64,000 nt of DNA from Candidatus Defluviibacterium haderslevense (GTDB lineage: Bacteria; Bacteroidota; Bacteroidia; Chitinophagales; Saprospiraceae). Below, in pieces: positions 35,052-44,042 of this stretch. The position numbers and the translations under genes are program-made. Each line of letters begins with the position of its first letter. The stretch's first letter is position 1. The notes under the pieces are model-generated. The model was not told the origin of the DNA and searched no databases. It saw only the letters and a list, made by a program, of their open reading frames with translations. The DNA lies in contig JADJRL010000003.1 in the NCBI GenBank assembly GCA_016712225.1, forward strand, positions 3,175,501 through 3,239,500, written 5' to 3'.

Positions 35052-37190
35052 CTAATAAATTTTATATAATTCAATTTTATTTGAATTATAATAGCCTATG
35101 TATGAATTACTCAATGAATATGCTCCAAATCCATATGTCCCATTTTTACTTAGACCTGAACTGCATTGTGTCCAAATACTTTTTGCAGGATCATACTCCC
35201 AAGAAATTTGAAAGTTACTCTCAACATTAATAACATATGCTTTTCCATTTAATACAGATGTGATGCAATTTTTAGAGCCAATTAAGTCTTTTGGAAAATT
35301 AATATTTTGTGTTGTCGACCACTGATTATTTATTGGATTATAAACCCATAAATCATTATTTACATTTTTGTCTCCACCAAAAACATAAATTAATCCATTA
35401 ATAACAAAGGAATTAGCACTAATTCTATCGCCTAATTGAGAATCATAGTTTATTGCTTTAAATTTATTTGTTGCAGGGTCAAATTCAAATGCATCATGAC
35501 TTGGAGGTTTTGTGCCTCCATGATTCTGGCCTCCAATAATATAACCTTTGTTATTTACACTTTCACCAATTGCATATTCAATTTTACTACCTGGATAGCT
35601 GACCCTTGTAAGCCATTGATCATTAGTTGCATCGTATGGATATAAATAAGTAGCGCCTCTTTCAAGAATATAACCAATATTACCAATTGCAAAAGATGCA
35701 GCAACACCTCCTGAAGAGCCACTACTAATTGGTATTCTATTTACTGTATTTTGCCATTTATTAGTAGATTTATCTAAATAAGACAATATATCAATTGTCA
35801 ATGTACCAGTGTTTCCTCCACCTACATAAATAGTTCCGTTTAAGACAAAAGTTGCAGGGTTTATATAACCAGAAATATTATTATTTGGCAAAACCTCATT
35901 CTTAAAGTTACATGTTCCGCTAGAAGCAATTGGAATATATATTGATGTTGAATCACTATAAAATGTTTCATCACAATCTGTAATATAAAACCTCATATAA
36001 TATCTATTCCCTTGAAGAGGAGATAGTATTGTAGCAGTTAATGGATTAGTTACAACTGAGGTTTTTAAATTTGTTTTTGAATCATTAATTGTTGGCTTCT
36101 TTTCAGAAATGCTGTAGACCATTCCATACTCCATACTTTTGAATTCAGTAGGTGATGAAGAAAATGTTCCTGTTGCCTGAATATAATTATTTAAAAAAGT
36201 GGGCTTGTATATTAAAATTTCTCTTAATGGTAACGTAAAATTTATTTCATTTCCAAGGCCTAAAGTATTATTACACTTATAATATGATTTAATGCCATAA
36301 GAGGAGCCAATTGTTCCAGTATAAATAATTTCTAAATCATTTAATGGTTGGCCTATTGCAGGAAGTACTTGATTGCCATTAACTATAAACCCATAATCAT
36401 CTAAAACATCATTTGTGACAATACTACTCTTAATGTAAAATTTATTTTTACTTTTTTGTTGAAAAATTATTGGATTAAACTGAACAATACAATCTTTTGG
36501 TGGATTAATTTTAACGTATGGTTGTGGAAATACGTTTGATCCGGATAGCTTATTGCAATAAGTAGTAAATATTTTAAATCTATAAGTACCATTGCCATTA
36601 TTAGGGATTGGAAATGCATACATACTTTTGCCATAGGACTTCTTTAAATTAATAGGATGATCGGTTATTGCTGGTTCTTTATTATTATTAAATAAATAAC
36701 ACAATGATATTGCGTCTAAAGATATACAATCTTGAATCGGTACAGTATAACATATTAGTATTGAATCTCCTTTCTGCGCAGAAGATGTTATATTAACTGC
36801 AATTGTATTCGAATTAGATTTTTGAAATTCTATTTTGTCTCCAAAAATATCAATGTTTTCTTCTTTAATATATGGTATTAAAAAATACTTTTTTGTACAA
36901 TCTAAAGCATTCAAATTAATGCTTTCAATATTGCCTTTTGAAATTTTCTTTATACCAAGTAATTTGTTCTTAGAATTAGAGCTTGAATTGGAATTCGCAA
37001 AAGTATCAAATAATATTCCATATTCAGTTTGATTTTTATCACTTAAGTCAACAATTGTAAAATCTACTTTACAATTGTTTATTGCATTAATCTCTATTTT
37101 ACATTTTGAAATCCTTGGAAATTTCTCCTTTGTACATGAAGTTATAACAACTAGTAAAAAAAGAAATTCAAAGACTGGTAAATACCTCAT
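35052..37190 (-). CDS. Kelch-repeat lipoprotein
   Basis: A 712-residue lipoprotein (lipobox VITSC). The first ~420 residues are beta-rich, FN3-like units; the C-terminal part has Kelch-type repeats such as NKGYIIGGQN, NGLIYVFGGD with DLWVYNPINNQW, and SFAIGNIGYILE, forming a probable six-bladed propeller. Such proteins bind ligands at the cell surface. It is one of the first genes of the leftward operon that contains the trypsin-like protease, so a recognition role is plausible but inferred. Confidence 0.83.
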   Translation of the reverse strand: MRYLPVFEFLFLLVVITSCTKEKFPRISKCKIEINAINNCKVDFTIVDLSDKNQTEYGILFDTFANSNSSSNSKNKLLGIKKISKGNIESINLNALDCTKKYFLIPYIKEENIDIFGDKIEFQKSNSNTIAVNITSSAQKGDSILICYTVPIQDCISLDAISLCYLFNNNKEPAITDHPINLKKSYGKSMYAFPIPNNGNGTYRFKIFTTYCNKLSGSNVFPQPYVKINPPKDCIVQFNPIIFQQKSKNKFYIKSSIVTNDVLDDYGFIVNGNQVLPAIGQPLNDLEIIYTGTIGSSYGIKSYYKCNNTLGLGNEINFTLPLREILIYKPTFLNNYIQATGTFSSSPTEFKSMEYGMVYSISEKKPTINDSKTNLKTSVVTNPLTATILSPLQGNRYYMRFYITDCDETFYSDSTSIYIPIASSGTCNFKNEVLPNNNISGYINPATFVLNGTIYVGGGNTGTLTIDILSYLDKSTNKWQNTVNRIPISSGSSGGVAASFAIGNIGYILERGATYLYPYDATNDQWLTRVSYPGSKIEYAIGESVNNKGYIIGGQNHGGTKPPSHDAFEFDPATNKFKAINYDSQLGDRISANSFVINGLIYVFGGDKNVNNDLWVYNPINNQWSTTQNINFPKDLIGSKNCITSVLNGKAYVINVESNFQISWEYDPAKSIWTQCSSGLSKNGTYGFGAYSLSNSYIGYYNSNKIELYKIY

Positions 37191-37252
37191 AATAATTCTA
37201 GCTTTGAAATACTCTAATAAAAAATTCTCGTAAATCCATAATATCTAATGCT

Positions 37253-37516
37253 TTATTGACCATAACAAAAATCACAAGGATCACTTCTATGTGCCAATGC
37301 TTCATTATGTGGCAATCTTAATTTATCTGCTTTACAGGCTTTTAATCCGCTGCAATATTGACTAGTAGATCCATAATCCTTATGATAGGATTTTGAATAC
37401 TTTCCATTGCAGATTAAGTTAAAATTTGACTGTTGAACCTGACGCTTATCAGCATTGACAATAAGGTAGGAGGTTAATAAAACCAATAAAATACCTATAG
37501 TTCTCAATTGGATCAT
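37253..37516 (-). CDS. Small Cys-rich exported protein, copy 2
   Basis: An 87-residue protein with a signal peptide ending near LIVNA and a mature part with SYHKDYGSTSQYCSGLKAC and terminal RSDPCDFCYGQ. It is a paralog of the lipoprotein at 27964-28254, with the same Cys spacing, but lacks a lipobox. It appears first in the leftward operon. The duplication in two oppositely oriented units suggests a common function, which I cannot name. Confidence 0.72.
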   Translation of the reverse strand: MIQLRTIGILLVLLTSYLIVNADKRQVQQSNFNLICNGKYSKSYHKDYGSTSQYCSGLKACKADKLRLPHNEALAHRSDPCDFCYGQ

Positions 37517-38243
37517 ACCTAAACTTGATTTGAATCCACGAATTTAATTAATTTAAGCCAAATGAAGTTCTTTTTTTATAGAATTCTCTAAATATTCCAT
37601 TCTAATGCCAATTTTGAAGATTAGGTTCTTGATAATCCATTAATTAAGTATGCAGCTAGCTAAGTATTGGCTCTTAATCAAAGTCAAGAATCTCTAAATC
37701 ACTCCTTCATATTATGTGAAAAACACCCTTCATTTGCCTTTAAGTTGTTCTATTAGTTCAATTTATGAAAACTAGCTATGATGCCTTTTAAGACCTTAAA
37801 CGCAGGATCTTTTTGGTATACAAGATTGAAAATATGGGCTACTTCATAATTCTACTAACATATTGGTATCAGAACTGAGCTTCTTACTTAATTGGTTCTC
37901 CTTAATCTATTCTCTAATTATAAAAGCATTTTAAGGCTTTTTTTTAATCTTGAATTTTACATTTAGCATTATTTCTCAGTATTTACGTTAACTTTCCTTT
38001 CCAGGATACCCAAATAATCCCAAAGCAAAGTTACCCCTTCCATAAATCTCCAAGGTCTGCCTCCCAGTACCTTCACAAGCATTATTATATATGTGTCAAC
38101 AGTTCTCTTATCTCCACCCTTAAGCACCCTATGAGCTTCTAAGCAAGCTCACCCCTTAAATATAATAACGATCCACCTTGGAGATTTCCCCTCCCATGGT
38201 ATTGTTGCTTAAGGATTATTTTTTAAACCTAAACCTTATTATT
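37517..38243. other. 727-bp non-coding gap with a structured, C-rich part
   Basis: The first 450 bp are AT-rich and featureless. The part from about 37990 is C-rich and G-poor. It contains a 12-bp inverted repeat (38044-38055 with 38176-38187) enclosing a small hairpin (GAGCTT/AAGCTC, 38133-38150). This could be a structured leader of the 38244 gene or a small RNA. Confidence 0.5.
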
Positions 38244-38537
38244 ATGAACCTAGAACTAGGTAAAATTCTATTTACTGCTGCTATAGCTGATGCTGTTAGT
38301 AATTCCAAAGATTTCTCTGCTTTTGTATGTCAAAGTATTGAGAAACATAAAACTTGTAATTGGGGAGATTGTGACCCTGAAGATTCTCATCAGAATGATC
38401 TTTCTTTTGAGTCTGGAGGCAGAATCTTATCTGTGTATAAAAATCCAGCTGCTCATGAAGACTCTGAACCTAAGATCTGGATCATTACTGAATGGGATAG
38501 AAGCATTACTACAGTGCTTTATCCAAGTGATTATTAG
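38244..38537 (+). CDS. Plasmid/ICE-associated small conserved protein
   Basis: A 97-residue protein, start chosen at MNLELGKIL (38244). The segments WGDCDPEDSHQNDLS, GGRILSVY, and KIWIITEWDRSITTVLYPSDY match the pattern of small proteins found on many plasmids and integrative elements, whose ends read WIITEADRSATT...P..Y. The function of that family is unknown; some databases mislabel it as a restriction subunit. It stands alone before a bidirectional terminator. Confidence 0.78.
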   Translation: MNLELGKILFTAAIADAVSNSKDFSAFVCQSIEKHKTCNWGDCDPEDSHQNDLSFESGGRILSVYKNPAAHEDSEPKIWIITEWDRSITTVLYPSDY

Positions 38538-38583
38538 GTGGTTTCAGTAGTTTTAATTTCAATGTTATATAAGTAATTAAAAA

Positions 38584-38613
38584 AATAAAGGGGCTTTAAG
38601 AACCCCTTTATTC
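38584..38613. terminator. Bidirectional terminator
   Basis: AAAGGGG (38587-38593) pairs with CCCCTTT (38603-38609), 9-nt loop, between two convergent genes. The 3' flank TTATTCTAAT also follows the terminator at 47019. Confidence 0.8.
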
Positions 38614-38632
38614 TAATTATTGCCACTTTGAC

Positions 38633-39223
38633 TTAAGCTACTTTCTGCTTTCTGGATTCATACTTTTTTTTCCAATATTTAAAGTTGAAGGCTTCAGCAT
38701 GTATATTAGTATAGATATTTGGATCATAACCTATTTCAAATAGATATTCAGAATCTTTGTATTTTTCTGAATCTATTTTAATCTCTGTCTCATCTTCTAT
38801 GTATTGAACCAATGTGTCTATAGCTTCATTATGTGCTATATAAGTATTTTTAGGACCTGTGTAGTAGAACCATAAAATATAGCCATTATCAAGTACATTT
38901 CTATGTTGTATCATAGTATGTCTATCCATTTGCATGCCTGAGTTTGGCCCACAATCACTATCTAATATTTCAATTTGAATTATATGCTCATCACGCCAAT
39001 TAAAATAAAACCTAGTAGACATTAAATCATAATTTTTTCCAAACAATGGTAATTTATCCATTTCCATTTTCATTTGGTTTAAATCTTTTGCCTTATTGGC
39101 TTTTCTTATGGATTTTACAAGCACTTTATTTGTGCCATTTTTGACATCTTCTATGTATTTATTTAATGAAGTACTCATAGATCCTGAAATTGGGGAAATT
39201 GTTTTAAAATTTCTGAAATTCAT
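38633..39223 (-). CDS. Hypothetical protein, 196 aa
   Basis: A cytosolic protein. The N-terminal part (KSIRKANKAKDLNQMKMEMDKLPLF) faintly resembles the start of BT4734/VirE-N domains, which occur in replication-related proteins of Bacteroidota elements, but the rest does not match. The C-terminal part has WFYYTGPKNTYIAHNEAID. It could be a remnant or diverged form. No function can be assigned with confidence. Confidence 0.58.
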   Translation of the reverse strand: MNFRNFKTISPISGSMSTSLNKYIEDVKNGTNKVLVKSIRKANKAKDLNQMKMEMDKLPLFGKNYDLMSTRFYFNWRDEHIIQIEILDSDCGPNSGMQMDRHTMIQHRNVLDNGYILWFYYTGPKNTYIAHNEAIDTLVQYIEDETEIKIDSEKYKDSEYLFEIGYDPNIYTNIHAEAFNFKYWKKKYESRKQKVA

Positions 39224-39633
39224 TTTTTTTTCTTTTTATTTTTATTAATATTATAGGGCTATTCCAATGTTATTTGTTTGTTATCTAGCTGTCTGATACA
39301 TATATCCAAATATAATTCATATGTTTTGGTTTAAGTGATTGAATATTGTTTACATCAATTAATACCTTAGATGCTAAAATGTCGCTAGTTTTTACTTATT
39401 TTCTTTGTTTTATCTCTTTTTAGTTCATTTCTATATTCTTTGACCTCTCACTCCGTATTTCCTTTTTAATTGATTTTGAGTGCTTTAGGTTCATATTTAA
39501 TATATAGATGTAGTTTAACATACTTAAATTGTCTTGATTTTAAAATTTATAATGTCTATTGACTTTTTTTTGTATTTTTACTTTATATTCAGTTTATTGA
39601 GTATTTTGAGCTTCAGGTTGATATTATATATTA
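39224..39633. other. AT-rich divergent gap
   Basis: A 410-bp gap between divergent genes. It probably holds the promoter of the sigma-factor operon. No clear TTTG-N20-TAnnTTTG promoter, repeat or hairpin was found, in keeping with possible use of a different (autoregulated) sigma factor. Confidence 0.4.
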
Positions 39634-40209
39634 ATGGCTAAATTATCAGATAAAGACCTTTTAATCTTGTTAAAGGAGCAAAACAATAATGCATTTGCTC
39701 AGCTATACCTATATCATACTGTATTTGTACACAAGCTTGTTTTAGCTAATTCAGGTGACGCTGAGGATGCTAAAGATGTTGAGCAATCAGTTATTATACA
39801 TTTATATGAAAAGCTCATACAAGGCAAATTTGAGCTAAATGAAGGGGTCAAATTGAGTTCATATTTGTTTGCTGTTGCTAAAAATATTTGGCTTAAAAAG
39901 TTAGATTTAAAGGGCAAACTACCTACTGAAAATTTTGATAAATTTGTTGATAAAGGACAGATAGATGTTGATATTGAAAATCTTTTTATTCCTGAAGGGC
40001 CTAAAGAAACAACTATTATTGATTGTTTGGAATTATTAAACAATGATTGCCAATCTATACTTACAAAGTATTATTATGAAGAAAAGGCCATGAGAGAAAT
40101 AGCTTTGGAAATAGCTACTATTACTGAAGAGAACCTACGCAAAAGAAAATATAAATGTATTCAAAAGCTTAAGGAATTGTACAACCAAAAAATAATGGTT
40201 TATGGATAG
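39634..40209 (+). CDS. ECF-type RNA polymerase sigma factor
   Basis: A 191-residue sigma-70 family protein. Region 2 is seen in NNNAFAQLYLYHTVFVHKLV with the following DAEDAKDVEQSVIIHLYEKL, and region 4 in LNNDCQSILTKYYYEEKAMREIALEIA with the TEENLRKRKYKCIQKL recognition helix. Such factors direct RNA polymerase to a small set of promoters. It heads an operon with the next three genes (8-nt overlap with the second), so it probably controls its own protease operon and perhaps the other exported gene sets of the island. Confidence 0.88.
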   Translation: MAKLSDKDLLILLKEQNNNAFAQLYLYHTVFVHKLVLANSGDAEDAKDVEQSVIIHLYEKLIQGKFELNEGVKLSSYLFAVAKNIWLKKLDLKGKLPTENFDKFVDKGQIDVDIENLFIPEGPKETTIIDCLELLNNDCQSILTKYYYEEKAMREIALEIATITEENLRKRKYKCIQKLKELYNQKIMVYG

Positions 40210-40915
40210 CTTAAGATTTAATGAATTATTGAATAAGTACTTTGACAATACAATCCAGAATGAGGAATTGGAGGAATTTTTTAATGCTATAAATAATAAT
40301 GCTACTTATAAAGCTGAATTTGAAATGGAGGTTTCTATTAAAAACAGCGTTATTCTGTTTAATAGAAGGAATCTGGTGTTAAAAATGGAAAATGCTAAAA
40401 AACAAAATTCACACAGAATTTATTTTATTAAAGTATTGTCTATAGCTGCAATGTTTGCTATAGTTATAACTATTTATTTTCTAAACGTTAGCAAACTAGA
40501 CAACAAATTGTTATTTAGTGATAATGTTGTATACATTGATTATAACATTAGGAAGTTAAACACAATACTGTTTTCTAAATCTCTAAATTCTGATTCTTTA
40601 CTTAATTCACAAGTAGATTACGTAGATTCAATTAGTTCTAAGATTAATTCAGAGCCTAATAGAATAAAAACATTTAAAAATAATGGTAACACTCTTGATA
40701 CAATTGGAAACAGATTCCTTGAATCTGATTATACACATTCTACTTCATTTGTAAAGGTGTTTTATAATGCTAAGTCTTTTTATAAAGTTATAGACGATAC
40801 CTTGTGTATTTACCTCAATAATAAAAATGTTAACAATGTTAATAAAATAGTAAAAACAAAATCTGATAGCTTAATAATTTACACTAATGAAAAAATATAC
40901 CATATTTATCGTTAA
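40202..40915 (+). CDS. Probable membrane anti-sigma factor
   Basis: A 237-residue protein. The first 75 residues are a soluble helical domain (FNELLNKYFDN...ELEEFFNAI) facing the cytosol, then one membrane segment (VLSIAAMFAIVITIYFL) and a 140-residue extracytoplasmic part without recognised domain. The layout and position directly after an ECF sigma gene, overlapping it by 8 nt, fit an anti-sigma factor; the N-terminus resembles FecR-type starts. Its outside domain could be cut by a protease to release the sigma factor. The gene overlaps the CHAT gene by 29 nt. Confidence 0.72.
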   Translation: MDSLRFNELLNKYFDNTIQNEELEEFFNAINNNATYKAEFEMEVSIKNSVILFNRRNLVLKMENAKKQNSHRIYFIKVLSIAAMFAIVITIYFLNVSKLDNKLLFSDNVVYIDYNIRKLNTILFSKSLNSDSLLNSQVDYVDSISSKINSEPNRIKTFKNNGNTLDTIGNRFLESDYTHSTSFVKVFYNAKSFYKVIDDTLCIYLNNKNVNNVNKIVKTKSDSLIIYTNEKIYHIYR

Positions 40916-43900
40916 TATTCTTTTACTTAATTCAATTTCCTCTTATTCACAAGAGTATAAATGTTCTGAAGAATTTTGCAGAATTTTTAGTATAGACTCT
41001 AATTCATTGAGATTTAATTTAAACTATCAATCTTGTAAAGATATTATCGTAAACCAGAATAATGCTCTTAATATTTCAAGTGGGCTTGCAAATATCTTTG
41101 TTGAGTTTAATAAGTTAAATAATTTTGAAAATTTGATACTTACAATCAATGAAGGGTTGTCTGTGTCTAAGTATTTTGGATTAAATTTTGATTATGTTTT
41201 TTGGTTACAAAATTTAGCTAATTTTAAATCTAATGAAAATAAACTTATTGAAGCTAAAGTATTATTGGATAGTGCTATATTTTTATATACAAGTTATAAT
41301 TTGGAACCTATTGATTCTTTTGGTCTGAAAGAGAATCTTACTTTTGACTTAAGATTAATTTATTCTAAATTAGGGATTTCATATGACATGGTTGATAGTA
41401 CTAGATTAATTTTAAAAAATAAAGATGATATCATTTCTATAAACGAGTTAATTGCACTTGGTAAGTTCACTGAGGCTCGTGATAAAATTGATAAATGGAC
41501 AATTAAGAATCAAAATGAAAATGATATTTTAATTGCTTACAAATACATGTTAAATAATCTACAAGGCTTATCTATAAATTTGGAAATTGCTTATTTGGAA
41601 AAGTTTTTAAATGACACAATAGAACGTTTAAATGATGTGCAAATTTTAAATTATTCTGATAGTGTTCAACTATTTGATAAATTGGAATTCAATAGTGTTA
41701 AGTTTAAGTACGCCATTATTCTTCAAACGTTATTGTATCATTATATTAGGTTTTATAATGGCAGCAAATTAGTTTTTCTTGAAAAATTAATGGAGAAGTG
41801 GCATATATTAAATAGATTATCTGATGTTGGTTATAAGTCTAATCTTGATTTTTTACGTGACAATACAAATAGAGTTAATAATGATATTCTTAAAAGAGAA
41901 ACTAAATTAGATAATATTGAATTGGATTCTGCTAATTATTTTAATATTAAAATTAGTAGAAATTTGAAATTCAAAATAGATGATATAAGTAGTGTATACA
42001 GTTTGTCTGATGTTTATTCTGCTGATTCTTATATTGCATATTGGAATCATAATTACAGTAGGTCTGCTGAGCTTAAGTTAAGGGAAATTAAATTGAAATT
42101 AATGTTTAACTTAGTATGTATTGACAATTATTTAGAATTAGTTAATATTTACGTGAAATCTGGAGATTTGAATAATGCAAAAATTGTATTAGATACAATT
42201 TCAAATCAATCTAGATCATATGTTGGAGATTCTAAGTTTAAATATCAATATGCATCTGCCAAATTAAATTTTTTCATGCATAGTAATCAATTGGATTCCG
42301 TAATAAGCACTTTTAAAAGTAGAGAAATTCAAATCTTGAACTGTTCAGATCTTTCAAGAGATCTGCAGAATCAATTGTATGCTATTATTGCTTATTGCAT
42401 GTTAGGCCAAAAATCATTGGCACTTCACTTATTTAATAGTTTAGAAAATTATAGAATTAAATTGGGTGACGAGTGCTTTAATAATGGCACCAAAGGTAGT
42501 ATTAATATTTTGGGATTTTACTTAAAAGGGTGTAATGTTGCTAATGCTAGATTTAGCTACTGTTATAAAGATATTGAATCAAGTTTAAATAATATTGCTC
42601 TTATAAGTTCATTGGAATCTTTATGGTTATACAATTTACTAGAGGGGAATAAACAAATCTTTACTGATGCGTTTGTTAATGCAATAACTAATCATATTTC
42701 ACTTCTATATAAAACAGACATGCTAAGTTCTTTTTATAGTGAATCTTTAGAAAAATTTATCAATATTTATTTAACTAATAACAGCTCTATGGGTATTTCT
42801 GATAATAAATTAATATTTGAATATTTAATTTCTAAGGATAGCAAAACTAAAGAGGAAAAAAAGTTTGTAAATTTAACAAAGAACCTTCTCAATAGAAAAG
42901 ATACTTTACATGATTATACCTATTTGAATAAAGATATTTTGAATTTAAATTATGTAGTATGGAATGACTTAGACAAATTTATTTCATATAACCTTTATGA
43001 TGATGAAGTTGTAATGGTAATCACTAAAGTTCTAAACGAATATTTTGCATTAGTTTTAAATAACCAACTTGAGAAGATGGATATAATTAAAATTGGTATT
43101 TTAAATGAAAGTGAAATTAGAAAAAATTATCTGGATTATTTATCAAGCAATAATGTTGACATTGGATATTTATTGTATAATACTTTATTAAGTAAAGTTG
43201 CTAATAAACTAATTAATAAAAAAGTTTTTTTAATTCCATTGGGCATTTATAGAGAAATTAATGTTAATTCACTTCCTTTTAAAGATGGTAAAAATTTTGT
43301 CATAGACCATTTTGGCTATATAACTTATTTGAATTCAATTTACTCTTTATCTGTTAATCCAATTTTGGATATCAATAAAGGTGTTTTTGCATTTGTGAAT
43401 CCTGCATTTGGAAATATTAAATCAAATGAATTTCTTGCTAGTAAATTTCTTTCATCTAGGACTGGTTCTGATTATAATTGGCCTCTGCTACCTTTTACTA
43501 TGAATGAAACTAAGCCTATTTTGAAAATTTTTAATAAAGAAATTGTAAATATTTTTTCAGAACAAGATGCTTCAGAACAAAATTTTAGAAAACTTAATGG
43601 TGCTAGAATTGTGCATATTGCAACACACGGCTTTGTTTCTAAAGATAAATACGGTGAGAATGGTTTGGTATTAGCTAATGCTAATTTTGAATCTCAAGAT
43701 TCTTATAATGATGGTTATGTTTATTATAGTGATATTGTTAATATGGATTTTGCAAATACAAATATAGTTACTTTAAGTTTGTGTGATGCTGGATTAATTA
43801 ATATTAAACCTTTTACTAGCATTTGTGATGCATTTATTCAGGCTGGTGCTAGTAATGTTATTTACTCAACCTCTAAAGTTGATGATTTTGCTACTTCAAA

Positions 43901-44042
43901 TTTTATGAATAAATTCTATAGTTATTATTCTGTTACTAGTAATCCAACAGATGCTATGAAAAGTACTTTAGTTGAAATGCGTTTTTTGTATAAATCTCCA
44001 AAAGATTGGGGTTCTTTTATCGTAATCCAAAACTTTAAATAG
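40887..44042 (+). CDS. Exported CHAT-domain (caspase-like) protease with helical repeats
   Basis: A 1051-residue protein with a signal peptide (MKKYTIFIVNILLLNSISSYSQ). About 650 residues of helical, TPR-like repeats follow, then a C-terminal CHAT domain. The catalytic dyad is His914 in HIATHGF and Cys966 in LSLCDAG, with the ending KSPKDWGSFIVI typical of CHAT domains. CHAT proteins are clan CD proteases related to caspases and separase, often activated by partner binding to the repeats. The predicted export to the periplasm is a notable point. The stop is directly followed by the papain-like gene. Confidence 0.87.
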   Translation: MKKYTIFIVNILLLNSISSYSQEYKCSEEFCRIFSIDSNSLRFNLNYQSCKDIIVNQNNALNISSGLANIFVEFNKLNNFENLILTINEGLSVSKYFGLNFDYVFWLQNLANFKSNENKLIEAKVLLDSAIFLYTSYNLEPIDSFGLKENLTFDLRLIYSKLGISYDMVDSTRLILKNKDDIISINELIALGKFTEARDKIDKWTIKNQNENDILIAYKYMLNNLQGLSINLEIAYLEKFLNDTIERLNDVQILNYSDSVQLFDKLEFNSVKFKYAIILQTLLYHYIRFYNGSKLVFLEKLMEKWHILNRLSDVGYKSNLDFLRDNTNRVNNDILKRETKLDNIELDSANYFNIKISRNLKFKIDDISSVYSLSDVYSADSYIAYWNHNYSRSAELKLREIKLKLMFNLVCIDNYLELVNIYVKSGDLNNAKIVLDTISNQSRSYVGDSKFKYQYASAKLNFFMHSNQLDSVISTFKSREIQILNCSDLSRDLQNQLYAIIAYCMLGQKSLALHLFNSLENYRIKLGDECFNNGTKGSINILGFYLKGCNVANARFSYCYKDIESSLNNIALISSLESLWLYNLLEGNKQIFTDAFVNAITNHISLLYKTDMLSSFYSESLEKFINIYLTNNSSMGISDNKLIFEYLISKDSKTKEEKKFVNLTKNLLNRKDTLHDYTYLNKDILNLNYVVWNDLDKFISYNLYDDEVVMVITKVLNEYFALVLNNQLEKMDIIKIGILNESEIRKNYLDYLSSNNVDIGYLLYNTLLSKVANKLINKKVFLIPLGIYREINVNSLPFKDGKNFVIDHFGYITYLNSIYSLSVNPILDINKGVFAFVNPAFGNIKSNEFLASKFLSSRTGSDYNWPLLPFTMNETKPILKIFNKEIVNIFSEQDASEQNFRKLNGARIVHIATHGFVSKDKYGENGLVLANANFESQDSYNDGYVYYSDIVNMDFANTNIVTLSLCDAGLINIKPFTSICDAFIQAGASNVIYSTSKVDDFATSNFMNKFYSYYSVTSNPTDAMKSTLVEMRFLYKSPKDWGSFIVIQNFK

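Noticed and set aside
38290..38550. Overlapping frame in the 38244 gene
   Set aside because: The other frame matches a known plasmid/ICE protein pattern.
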